Shown piece after piece: positions 43,055-56,100 of a stretch of DNA of 62,000 nucleotides; within the stretch, counting starts at the first letter, position 1, and every line of letters starts with the position of its first letter. The stretch is from the NCBI GenBank assembly GCA_009760855.2, contig WPIO01000007.1, forward strand, positions 4,832,501-4,894,500, read 5' to 3'. This DNA comes from Cristatella mucedo (lineage: Eukaryota > Bryozoa > Phylactolaemata > Cristatellidae). The position numbers and the translations under genes were made by a program. Below the pieces are notes generated by a model. It did no database searches, was not told the DNA's origin, and worked only from the letters and a program-made list of their open reading frames with translations.

Positions 43055-46000
43055 TCCTCCTCCTCCTCCTCCTCCTCCTCCTCCTCCTCCTCCTCCTCCT
43101 CCTCCTCCTCCTCCTCCTCCTCCTCCTCCTCCTCCTCCTCCTCCTCCTCCTCCTCCTCCTCCTCCTCCTCCTCCTCCTGCTCCTCCTCCTCCTCCTCCTC
43201 CTCCTCCTCCTCTAGCCGTTGGCATGGCTACGCCGCTCTGTCCAGTACCGATGCCGAAGCACCCCTTCATTGTACGACCGCAGGTGAGTGATGCATATGC
43301 TGAGCAATGCATTATGAAATGGTCATACCCCGAGGGGGCGACGCTCTTTGTCGGCGAATTCCGGATAGATGGCCAGCATAAGCGGCGCAGGTCCTGCAGC
43401 TGCCTGGCGCCCACGTTCTCTGTCCGTGTGCTTGAACTGCCTTCTCAAGCTGCCATAGCTTCGTATACCTTATGCTCCAGTCGCTCGGCCGTCGTCAGAG
43501 GCGTCCACAGAAAGCAGTCGCTGCTCATAGGGCAATATATTGTATATCCGTCTGTAATGCCACGAAGAAGCCACAACAAAGACTACGTGGCCATTAAGTG
43601 GTAGAGTTTTCTATAGCTCACTCTAAGCCTAAGCGGCTTTCGGTACACATGTGACTTGCGCGTTGCCTGTAATGGCAAGGCACTCGAGGTCTAAAGACAT
43701 TCCCGCAGGAGCACTGCCCGAGTTGTCCTTGTAGGCTAATCGACATCCGTGTGAAGGTTTGTAGCATCTGTAGCCGAGAAGGCACCTTGGCCCTGGTTTG
43801 CCAACTTGGTCAACAGAGCCGGCAGTGCTAGCTGCAGTCGGCTCGCTAATGCCTGATAGCCTGAGAGCGAGAATCGGTTGTGTCGAAGAGGAGCTGCGGT
43901 CGGCATGTTGAAGCTCGTGCGATTTCCTTGTCACCTTCGTGTAAATGCTGTGGCTTGGCAGCGGACCTCACAAGGTCACAGCACGTGAATGATACTGCTC
44001 ATCTCAGGCGCCTGGGACACGCTAGCGGCAAAACTGTCTCGTTTGTTCGAGCAGGTCAGAGAACGTCTGCACACAGACCGACACTGAGCAAGTGCCGAGC
44101 GATTCTTTTTTTATGTAAAAAATAGTGAGAACAGTCTGACGTTGAAGAACGGTTGAGGTGAAAGCAGCGTCCAATTCTCGTAAAGGCTCGGCAAAAGCAG
44201 ACGACAAGATCAGCAGCGGTGGCGGCAGAGTGTGCATCTTTGCTCTTTAATTGGGGGATACGTATGTACAAGTACATGTATAGCATGTTTAACAACCTTC
44301 TATTGTCGCACATTACCTCCAAGCTCATTGCGAGACCTTAAATCCGAGAAATGAGCCGTTAAAGCATCGAGCAGACTGATGCTGTGGTGCTTCAGCTCGA
44401 CAGCTAGACACAGATACACGGGAGCCAAGCTTCTTGTGCTTGAACAAGAAGCTTGGGAGTACTGGCTCACCGTTCGACGTGCAGTGTTTACTGTGGTGGG
44501 ATGGAGGCCATCGTAACTCGTCTCTATGGTTGTTGCTCGTGGCTACATCAGTTTAACCGGGTGTCAAATTGCCCATCAGAGTGCTCAGCATTGCCAACCA
44601 TGCAGGCATGTGTGAGAGAAGTGGCTGGATTGTTTGTATTTCTGTCCATAATGTATGTCGAGCCTTTCAACCTCGTGTCCATCGTAAGGTCTTGAGTCTG
44701 CCGCTAGCTTTTGAGATGCCTGCTCGAAACCTAACTTACTGAAGCTTAGTGACTATACGACCGACCTTGTGGTTATGAGTAAGTCTAGTATTGCCCTCAG
44801 TTTAGAAGACTTCACTCTCGACATTAGTTCATCAGTTCATTCAGCATCACTCCAGTAACGTCTGCCCGTAATCTGGGCATGCTATTCCACAACATCTTTT
44901 GTCATTGGAGGAGAACATCGCCTGCACAGTAGAGTCGGCGTGTTTTCAGCCGAGCAACATTGCCAAAATGTGAGCCCCTTAGTTAAGAGTATGACGGACG
45001 AACGAGTTTGCTCCTTTGTCACACCACAGTGGATTACTGCTATTTTTTCGTATTCATGACTCCCGGTCAGTGCCCTGCATAGTGTGCACAACTCAGCGGC
45101 TCGGCTCGTCTCGTCGTCAGTCTGTGGGGGTAGTTAATAATAATAATAATAATGTACTTGATAAAGCGCCCTCAGAGAACTTAATCTCTTTCTAGGCGCT
45201 TTACATTTGCTGCAAAGGGAAATGCAATTAAATGGTAAGTAAAATCATGCTTGAAAAACAAACAAAATGAATGACATGGTTAGGGGTGACATGCACAGGG
45301 TCAGCATGCAAATGTGGTTAGTGGCAGCATGCACAGTGTCAGCACCCGTAAGCACGTGAAGGACGAATCACTCTTATCATTAATTAGCCCACGGGTGGCT
45401 TTGCTCGTTTGCACTGCCCCGACCTATTGGACCTCTTTGCTCCTCCACGGTTCTCTCTCAGCCCACCCACTGCTGACCCATTGCTGCTCGGCAGTCTAGG
45501 GGTCAGCACGTGTTGGTTTGCTCGGCTCGGCTTGCTGTAAAGGAGCTGATGGCCGAATTCCTATGCGGCCATTTACCTTAGAAAAAGAAGCTGGGCTGAC
45601 AGTGGCAGGTATGTTGGCAATTACCACCGATGTGCCTTTTTAGCTGTTCTAGCCGTTCTACAATTGTGTGCCCATGACCAGGACACGGTGCGTGTCAAGG
45701 TCATGGCACCTTGGCTTAATCCAGTACACCACTGCTGATAGGCTGCCGGTACTTAGCAGGAGCAAGCTCTGCTACTGCGTCATGCAGGGATTAACTTATG
45801 AGCTATTGATCTTGTTGGTGGCTTCGTGTGACAAGCCATGTGTTTTCTGCATGTGCTATAACCGATGTAAACCTGAACCAGGGGCCAGCCGGCCAGTGAA
45901 ATACTAAGTTTGTATCCTATACTATTACCCTCCTCAACATATGCAGGAAGTACGTGATAAATACCTACCTTCGGTAGCATTTGTTAACAAGTGGATACAG

Positions 46001-46814
46001 CCACAAGCACCCAGCACTGCCCCTTAGAGTCATGTTGCCTTTGCATTCTGACTGAAGGCTCTCCCTTCCCTCGGCCACCTATATGAATATGATTCTGGTG
46101 CCCTGATCTGCTTAGTGCCTGGTGGAAGCCTTTTGTGAAAATGTCAGTGTAGCTGATCCAGCAACTGGATATATGTGCTATCACAATGCCCTCAGGTTAT
46201 GTGAGCACTTTGTTCCTGTGAAAACTTGATATTAATTATGTTCTTACAAAGCCTTCTGTTTGATTATCAGTAAGCCTGCCATAAAACTTTCATTCTTTCT
46301 GATCGTCCATTGTAACATCTATCTGAAAAGTAGATACTGACATCGAATGTGATTACTGCAGATTTGAGCATCAATCATCTTATTTGTTATTGCTTCGATT
46401 CAAACGTTTACCAACAGCGACTGACAAGTCCCCCAGTAATTCATAGTTTGGTTACTTTTCAGTGGGTGACACTTTGGTTTGCTTTTCAAACTTACTTTTT
46501 CAATTCCATTAATCTGCTTGTCCTGTATGGTCGGCTGCATAATGTCTGTTGATACATCAGCTCTATGGGGTGGGGACACATAGTTATACAGCTTATTTGT
46601 ACTCATAAACACAATCTATATGTATACAGTGCTGGCTCGAAAATCTGTGCACCCTCTGAGAATTAACTTACTGTAATTCTACGAGTATAAGTTATCTTTT
46701 TCAATATTTTTCAATAAACACTTCAAAAAACTGTCCATAAATTTATAGTGTGACTTGTACTTAAAGTGCGACTTAAAATTATAAAAATTCGGTATAAGCT
46801 CTGATAATGCAGTC

Positions 46815-46910
<96 letters not shown>

Positions 46911-46988
46911 GTGTATATATATATATATATTCGTGTATATATATATATATATATTCGTGTATATATATATATATATATATATATATTC

Positions 46989-47026
<38 letters not shown>

Positions 47027-50000
47027 GTGTTAGTTAATGTGTTGTGCACTATGAAATCATAGGTGCAAATAAATGCACGAAAAAGCAACAGCTGTAATTA
47101 TATGTAGACACTTTCAATTCCCGAGTCATATCGGGTCAGCCGAAAGCTACTTTTCTTGCTGCATTGCCTCTGCAGACTTACTATAACTTGATGCTGAACG
47201 GCAAAGCTATCTCTGACCATGACTGATTAAGGATCTTAAGTCGAAAGCAGACTGCCCTCCCATATCGAATATGCAGCATTAAACCTAATCAGTATATTGC
47301 TTATCTGGTCTGGATGGGTACCACCAGGATTAGTAGAACATTGCCAAATCACCTTGACTTTTGGCGTTTAAAAAGACTCATGTTAAAAGAGCACCTTGTT
47401 GTGTTTTACTCCACCACTTTCCTGGTCCCCTAACGTTGTTGATAGGAGTGACCTACAAATAAGGTATTACTTCTGTTGGCTTATCCAGAGCTCATTCAAT
47501 ATGCTTCTTGTAGCTGTAGTAACCATGCTCGGCAGGACTTATCCAACGGTATTCGAGCAGCTGCTGAGATTTCTAAGCAAACTATCGACAATGTAACAAC
47601 TACAGCCGTTGTATTCAGGTCTTACCTATGCTGCATTCAAGGAGGCTACGAGTGACCTCATCCTGAAGTCCCAATCAAAGAAGAAATCTGTAGTCATCTA
47701 GACCCTTTTCCCACTGTCCTGCTTTTACCATGCATGGATCTGCTGTTGCCATGCATAACTAGCATCATAAATACGTCATTAGCCTCAGGTCATGTCCCAG
47801 CACCTTTCGAAAATAATAATGATAATACACTTGATAAAGCGCCCTCAGAGAACTCAATCTCTTTCTAGGTACATTACATTTGCTGCAAAGGAACCGCGAT
47901 TGAATGGTGAGTGGTATCATGCTTGATAAACAATATGAATAATATGGTTAGGGATAACATGCACAGGGTCGGCATGCACGTATGGTTAGTGGCAGCAAGC
48001 ACAGTGTGAGCTTGCATAAGCACATAAAGGACGAATGACAGGGACCCACTAAATGCTGTCTTAAATAGGTGCGTTTTTAATTTCTTTTTAAATGTGGTCA
48101 AGTCAGGGGATGTCGTGACGCAAGTCGGAGTGAGTTCCAGGCTTTGGGAGCATGCGAACTAAATGCACGGTCTCCAAAGGATTTGAGGTTTGTATGAGGT
48201 ATAGGTAAACAGTTAGTTTCCAAAAAGTGGGTGGTACGATGCTTAGCCTGGTGGGGGGAGTAGATCTGCTGGGTAGGCTGGAGCCAAAGAATAAAGGGAC
48301 CTGAAAGTGAGTGACTAAACCTTGGAAGTCGATGCCTTGCTTGACTGGAAGCCAGAGCAGGTTGTCAACAAGTGGTGCGATGTGGCAACTGCGATGCTCA
48401 CGACAGACAAGCCTAGCTGCAGAGTTTTGCACCAGCTGTAAGCGCCTGATTGCACATGACGGTATACCAGCAAGCAGTGTCAAGTCACAGAAGTCAAGAC
48501 AGGGGATGATATCCCTATCTAAACAAGCCCGAATTGTAGCAATGTTGCATAGCTGAAAGTAGGCAGACTGGATTGTGGAGCTGATGTGGTTGTCTAACGA
48601 AAGGTCACTTTGGAAAATGTCACATAGATTTCGTGCATGTTCAACAGGAGATATGCTGGCATAGCCGATTTTGAGCGTCAGCCTTTCCAATTTTCAGATA
48701 ACACTTGGTTTACCCAAAACTAGTAAGTTGTTTTATCATCATTTATTTTAAGAAGGTTTGCGGCCATCCGTATGCGAATGTTATCAATACATGCAGCAAT
48801 GGAGTTGAGAGAATTTGAGGTGCTCGAAGGCTGGGAGGGATCAAAGCAAAGGTACAACTGAGTGTCATCTGCATGGAAGTGAAAGCCTAGATTGTGCTTG
48901 GCAATCACATCGGCGGGAGGGAGAGGATAAACTGTGGAAAGAACCGGACCTAGCACGGAGCCCTGAGACACCCCATATTTCAGAGATGCCTTGGAAGATC
49001 TTTGTCCATTCAGATCAAAACTCTGGATTCTCCCACTGAGATAGGATATGAACCATTGCAAGGCAGTGCCAGTGATGCCCAGGCGAGATGAGAGGCGCTC
49101 AAGAAGGACTTGGTGATCGATAGCATCTAAAACTGCCGAAAGATCGATCAAAACAAGCAGAGATATTCCACTCAAGTTTGCATTCCTAAGTAAATCGTTA
49201 TACACCCGAAGCAATGCCTACTCTTTGGAGCGATGAGCTCTAAAACCAGACTAGAACTTACTAACAAGGCTTGAAGTTTCAATATATGAGTTCAGTTTGT
49301 CTGCTACGACTCGTTTCAGTGTCTTTGATAGGAATGGTAGAAGGGATACTGAGCATTAGTTGCTCGAATTTGCTTGGTCTTGTGTCGCTTTCTGGAGTAG
49401 TGGCCTGACTACAGCTTTTTTTAAAGGCGCTGGGACATGACCTGAGGCTAATGACATATTAGGGACGTTAGTTATGCATGGCAGCAGCAGATCAATACAA
49501 CGTAGGAGCAGGACAATGGGAATAGGGTCCAAGGGATCCTTCGGGTGTATAACGATCTACTTAGGAATAAATGCAGACTTAGGTAGAATATCTCTGCTTG
49601 TTTTGCTTGATCTTGCAGCAGCTTTTGATACTATCGACCACCAAGTCCTTCTTGAGTACCTCTCATCTCGCCTGGGCATCACTGGCACTAGATTGCAATG
49701 GTTCAGGTCCTATCTTCTTGAATATTGATGTCAATGGACAAAGATCATCCAAGGAGCTACTGAAGTATGGGGTACCTCAGGGATCTGTGCTTGGTTCGGT
49801 TCTGTTCATGGTTATATGCTCCCTCCTGCCGATGCGATTGCCAAGCATAATCTAGGCTTTCACTTCTATGCAGATGACACTCAGTTTTTACCTTTGCTTT
49901 GATCTCTCCCAGCCTTCCAGCACTTCGTGGGCAACCGCAAGTCGGGAGTGAGTTCCAGGCTTTGGGAGCATACGAACTAAATGCACGGTCTCCAAAGGAT

Positions 50001-51369
50001 TTAAGGTTTGTACGACGTATTGGTAGACTGCTGGATTCCGAAAAGCGGGTGGTACGATGCTTGGCCTGGTGGGGGGAGTAGATCTGCTAGGTAGGCGGGA
50101 GCCAAAGAATGAAGGGACTTGAAAGTGAGCGACGAAACCTCGAAGTCAATCCATTGCTTGACTGGTAGCCAGTGCAGGTCGGCGAGAAGTGGTGTGATGT
50201 GGCACTGCGACGCTCACGACAGACAAGCCTGGCTGCGGAGTTTTGCACCAGCTGCAATCGCCTGATCGCACATGCCGGTTGTCCAGTAAGCAGTGAGTTG
50301 CAGAAGTCGAGATGGGTAAGCAAGAGCCATCAGATGCAATGCAATATTCGAAGGACAATAACCTACTAGGCCCTGCCGGCGCTACTGGGCCGCAAGACAC
50401 GCCATATTAGAAGGAGCGCTCAGTGGCTCTGCCGTGATTGCACTGCTCGCTGTGGCAGCTGCGGCATTGGTGGGGTGCATCGTGGTGCATCTCAAGACAG
50501 CTTGCACGTGGGCGTGCACTCCATTCAATGTTGTTATTGGCCCCATTCCCACCATTCGCCCACATATCCACTTAGCACTTCCGGCTAGTGGCTGCTGTTT
50601 AATCAATAATAGCTACGCCTGCCTGCTGCCTTGCCATGCCGTCTGTCTCCCATTTCCCTACAATCTATCAGTGGTTCGTGCCAGCGCTTGGTCACGCCAT
50701 GCTAGCAGCAGGCACGCTGCAAGCCTTACTCTTACTCTTACTCTGGTATGCTCGTGCCATCTGGCAATCGCTTGGCGCTTTGAGCACACGCAGGTGCTGC
50801 TTTGCTTGCCATCGGGTTCGACCCTGTGACTCGATCTATCCCTCATTTTATCAAGTGCATTATCAAGTTCACTGCTTGGACGTGCTTGGACGTGGCCTCT
50901 TTGGACTATTACTGCTTGATGACCTTAGCGCTCAGGGTCCCTGTGGCTCAGCCCGTGCATGGCTGGTCAGCTAATGCGTTGCAGTCGCTCCAGGGGCACT
51001 GCACATACTGCCACTGGCGCGCACAGCAGCAGTTTGCTTCGGCGCTCGTGCGCTCGTTTGCTCGAACCTCGGTTAGAGGATGACACGGCTGCTCGTATGC
51101 TTTTTTGTGTTGGTAGGTCTGCGCGAACTGCAGGACATCGCAGCCGAGCTGGCTGCAGAGGTCGTGCAGAAGAACGCCCGGCTCATTCGCTACGTTCGCT
51201 CCCGAGACAGGACTCGCGCTCGGCAGCGGCGCTACTGCGATATCGTGACAGCCATTCTGCAGGCGGCCTCTGAAAAGCGCAGTGAGTGGCATGCGTTCGG
51301 CCCGTCTGCCAGCATTGTTCTCTCGTTTCATCTCTCTACCTCCGTATCTTTCTCTCTCTTTCTCTTTAC

Positions 51370-51444
<75 letters not shown>

Positions 51445-53072
51445 ATGTCTGTCACTCTATTTCCTGTTTCTGTTTCTATTTCTCAATTCCCTCTTTTGGC
51501 AATTTCCTTGCTCGCTTTCTTTTCTTTCTCTATTTCCTCTTTCTTATCTCTCTTTTTCTCTTTCTCTCTCTCTCTCTCTCTATCTATTTCCTGTCTTCTC
51601 TTCTCATATCTCTCCACTCTTATTGGCTGTTGATAATGAAATGCCGAGCACCTTTTGGTCGGTCTCGTGTGTTATCATTGATGAGGACCAATCCCCCCTG
51701 AGCGCGGCTGAGAGAGAAGTGGCAGCCGAGTGCCTCGGCCTCCTGCATGGAACAGCCTGGTCGGAAATTCATTGCTCATTATTGATTGAATTGTTCGCTG
51801 CTTTTTTGTCGTTACCACTGCCCTCGGGTACCAGTCCGGGCTCTGTGCAATGCTGTCAGCTGCGCTGATCCCTGCATTCGCCGGCGGCAGCGCTGCAGCA
51901 GACCAGTGCAAAAAGACAGCAATGCAGGTAGGGGCATGCACGCCGGTGCATCGACAGCTGCATCCTGCTTGGCAGGCCGTGCTGCCCCCGACTGCTGCCT
52001 TTGCATCCTCGACCGACCGACCGACCATGCTGGCTCGAGTGACTCGGCCACTGCATTGGTCGGCCGAGTGAGTGCTCCTAGCCTCGAGCAGCGGTGGCAC
52101 TTCCTTTATGCTGTGCTTAGCTGTCGAGGCCGACGTGTTCTGCTTCGTGGACCATTGAGAGCATCGCCAAAGCTCGGTAGGGGTGTGTGACTGTCGCTTG
52201 GATAGGTTAGCTGCCATTTGTCGAGCGAGCAGTGTTCGCTGCACAGCGATGCGTGACCAAACGGCGCTTTCGGGATTGCCATGCCTCCCCTTGGCGGCGC
52301 CCGTGGACTTCGAGCAAGGTGGGCGGCACGCCCCAGACAGAGCACGCCCGGTCAGCATCGACGATGATTTGTCGGCCCCGTGGCCACTTCGAGGACCTCC
52401 TCCTTGAGAAATAGCTGGCTACAGTGCTGGCGCAGCCTGGCGTGGCCACCTAGCCTGGCTGGCCGTCGTGCCAGTATTCTGATAAATGTAAACATGAACA
52501 TAACGGACCAAAGCTCTGACGAAATGTTTGTTTTAAGTCGTTAAATGCGTAATCGAGATAATCTGACCTTTATCTTGTCTTTGGTGTAGCTCATTTTGTG
52601 CTGCTCAAGTTCGCTATCCTTCGGTTTCCAGTAGACCAGAAAGCAGCCCTTAAAGCTCTGTAGTTTCAAACTCCTCTCCCGCCCCCGACAGATCTTGCAT
52701 CCTTTTTCTTCTGACGTGCAGGAGGGATGCTTGCACTTTCACCAGGAGAGCAGCACGGGGCATGCTCGTCCCTCGCCTGGAAGCGCTGGTGTGCTATATC
52801 AGCCATATTATGGGTGCCGAGATATTAGTCGTGGTTCCTAAATCATAACGGCTCTGAATCTTTAAGTCATAATCTTTGGTTAGCTGTCATAAAAGCCGAA
52901 GTCGTGTACACGGCCTGCAGCTGCACTCTACACCCAGCAGTTCGGTGGTGCTCTGCACGTTGTACATTGGCTGTTGCTGTTCACTTGAAACCCTATATGA
53001 TTATTGAATCGACTGGTCTACTCGACAGACGTGGACTCATATTTATATATGGGCGCTCCTCGTGTATATATG

Positions 53073-53146
<74 letters not shown>

Positions 53147-56100
53147 CTTTGAGAACTTAATTTCTATCAAGGCGCTTTACATATACCACAGGGCTCGAGC
53201 CCCTGACCTCGGTCATCAAATGCAATGACCTCGACCTCCGTCATCATAGGCGAGTACCTTAACCACTGGGCTCAGCCGTGGGGCCATGTATCGGTGCTGC
53301 ACTTAAAAGTCGTTAGGCGTCCTCCAGGGCTCTGGGCTATGCTGCTATGTGTCTGTCGTCGGCAAAGAGTAGTGACGTTGCTAGTGCTATGTTTGCAGCC
53401 TAAGGACACTGGTGCTCATGACGCCACAGTGCCTATTTGCCAAGTGTCAATGAGTCACCGCTGGTCTGCAGCGATGCTTGCGCACGGTAGCTGCGACTTG
53501 CTGCTGCTGCAGCTGAAAGTAGTACTCTGCGCTCAGACTCAGCACTTTGTCTGCGCTCGCACAAGCTCGTGCCGAGGCAGATGCTCCGTGCTCGGCAGCT
53601 TGCCTTGTTTATCAACCATGAAATTACTCACCATTCAATTGCATTTCCCTTTGCAGCAAATGTAAAGCGCCTAGAGAGAGATTGAATTCTCTGAGGGCGC
53701 TTTATCAAGGGCATTATTATTATTATTATTATTATTATTGTTGTTGTTGCCCGAAGAACGGCCACTGCGCAGAGCCCTGTGCGACTTGCACGCAATGAAG
53801 CACGCCGTGCTCTGCCGAGCCAGCCTCGTGCTCGGCAAAAAGGGAAAAGGAGAAAGCAGATGGAAAAGCTCGTGCGTGGCTGGCGCTCACGTCCTGCTGT
53901 CAGGTCTGTGCAAAGATTTGCTTCGCTGGGGGGCTGCGTTGTTGGGTGATGTAATGTATGTCTGTCTGTAAGCCTACAAAGCGGCAAAGACTCTGTGGGT
54001 TTTACACCCGAGAGTGTTCCCTGGCGCACTCGAAGCCTAAGCGGCCTTCAGTTTGCAAACGGTAGCCGACACACTTCATCTCATGCGACAAAGCGAAAGT
54101 GAAAATCAACGAGAAAACGAGTGGAAGTGGCAGCTCACCGTCGGTCTCAAAGGATGTGCAACAGTCTGCAGCAGGAGAGCAGATGTGTGACTCTACATTG
54201 CATTACATTACACGTGCATAAGATTTGTGGAAGTGACTTCCACAGCCAAGGAAGTGGTCCTCAACCTTTCTAATGCCACGACCCTTTACTGCAGTTGCTC
54301 ATGTTGTTGTGACCCCCAACCATAAAAATAACCCGGCCAATTAAAGCAACCCGGCCAATAATTGTCTTCGGCCTGCGACCAGTAGGAAAGGGTCGTTCGA
54401 CCCCCCAAAAGGGTCGCTACCCACAGGTTGAGAACCGCTGGTCTAGGGCCTGCAGAGCAAAATCTTCTGTGGCCAACGGTCTCGGGTGGAATAAAGAAAC
54501 AGCTAACTTATTGTCCATAGAGGACCTGAGGATACGAGGAGCCTGGCACACTTATGCAGCAGCTCAGCTAGGCGTGTGCCCCAGGCTCGAGCTTAGGACC
54601 TCGGGCCATCAAGTGTAGACGCTGCGCTGTGCGCTGCTGCTGCTGTTGCTGCAATGGCTACCATCACTGCAGCTGCTTCCGTGGCCACTGCTGCTGCTAC
54701 CACAGCACTGTCACACCTAGTAGTACTCAGTAATTGGAAATTCTATCCTTCAAAATGGGCTACCACACCTCCTGTATGTCTTCTTCGTGCCATCTAGGTT
54801 ACATACATACTATGGTTAGTGGTAACATGCGCAGTGTCAGCATGCATAAGTACACTGAGGAAAAATCACAAGGACCCAGCGAATGTTGTGAGGAACGGGT
54901 GCATTTTTAGCTTCTTCTTAAATATCGTTAAAAAATCAGGGGATGTGTCGTCAGTCGAGTGTGAGTTCTAGGTTTTGGTAGCATATGAACTAAAGGCGCT
55001 GTCTCCAAAGGATTTGAGGTTGTTACGAGACACAGCTAAGGAATTCAGAAGAGCCGGTGGTACGACTCCTAGCCTGTTTGGGGAGTAGCTCTTATAGGTA
55101 GGCCTGCATAAGAGAATAAGTGAACCTACAATTGAGTGACATAATCTAGGAGTCGATGTGTTGCTTAGTTAGGAGCGAGTTAGGTCGAAAAGAAGTGGTG
55201 TAATGTGGCCGAGCTGACATGCACGACAGACAAGCTTAGCTTAACTGCAGAGTATTCGCACTAGCTGTTAGTATGTAATTTGCATAGCTCTGAAGGCCTG
55301 CAGGTAGCAAGTTACAGAAGTCGTGTCGGCAAATGCGTGGGCCAACTTTTAAATGGTATCCCTGGCAAAGCAGGCCTAAATTGTTGCAACTTTACCTACC
55401 TGAAAGTAGGTAGACTCACCTGTGAAGCTGATGTGGTCGTCTAGTAAAAGGTCACTTTGGAACAGTACATCCGATATTGAAATGCAGCTGCCACTGGAAA
55501 TGTGCTGGAAGTGCTGGTTTTTAAGTGTTAAAGCTTTTCATTTCTGATTCACAGTTTGCCTGTGTCTAATAAGTTGGTTTTATCGTCATTCAATTTGAGA
55601 CAGATCTGCTGCCGTTCAAGTGTGGATGGATATCAGTAATACGGGCAGCGTGGGAGTTAAAAGAGTTTGAGGTACTGGAAGGAAAACATAAATACAGCTG
55701 TGTTTCATCGGCATAGAAGTGAAAGTCTAAATTGTGCTTCCCAATTACGTAGGCAGGAGTGAGTTTATAAATTGTGAAAAGAAGCGGACCTAGCACAGAT
55801 CCCTGGGTACTCAGTAATTTCGTGGCTCCAATGATGATGATTGTTGCCTTTTGACTGCAATACTCTGGGCTATCCTACCGAGATGGGACCTAAGGCATTG
55901 CAGTGCAGCGCTTGTGATGCCTGGGCAAGATTTGAGGCACTCGAGGAGGACTTGGGGATCAATAGTATTAGATGCTGCTGAAAGATCCAGCAAAACAAGC
56001 AGAGAGACTCAACCCTAGTCTGCATTCCTTTGGAGGTTACAGCCGAAGCAAAGCTGAATCCGTGGAGTGACTCACTCTAAAACCAGACTTTCTAGGTTAG

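Noticed and set aside
42675-43604. Long plus-strand frame with a proline-rich core of about 70 residues, and its poly-Ser, poly-Leu and reverse poly-Gly counterparts
   Set aside because: All come from the (CTC)n tract, which is open in every frame. No domain outside the tract and no splice support.
46807-47088. Tyr-Ile repeat frames on both strands
   Set aside because: Direct translations of (TA)n; not proteins.
50434-50829. Frame with a hydrophobic, membrane-like segment
   Set aside because: One hydrophobic stretch in GC-rich intronic DNA is not enough; no splice sites or homologue recognised.
51080-51868. 262-codon frame running through TBC1D30 exon 2 and the pyrimidine tract
   Set aside because: Only 51117-51281 is supported by homology and splice sites. 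The remainder reads through the GTGAGT donor into microsatellite.
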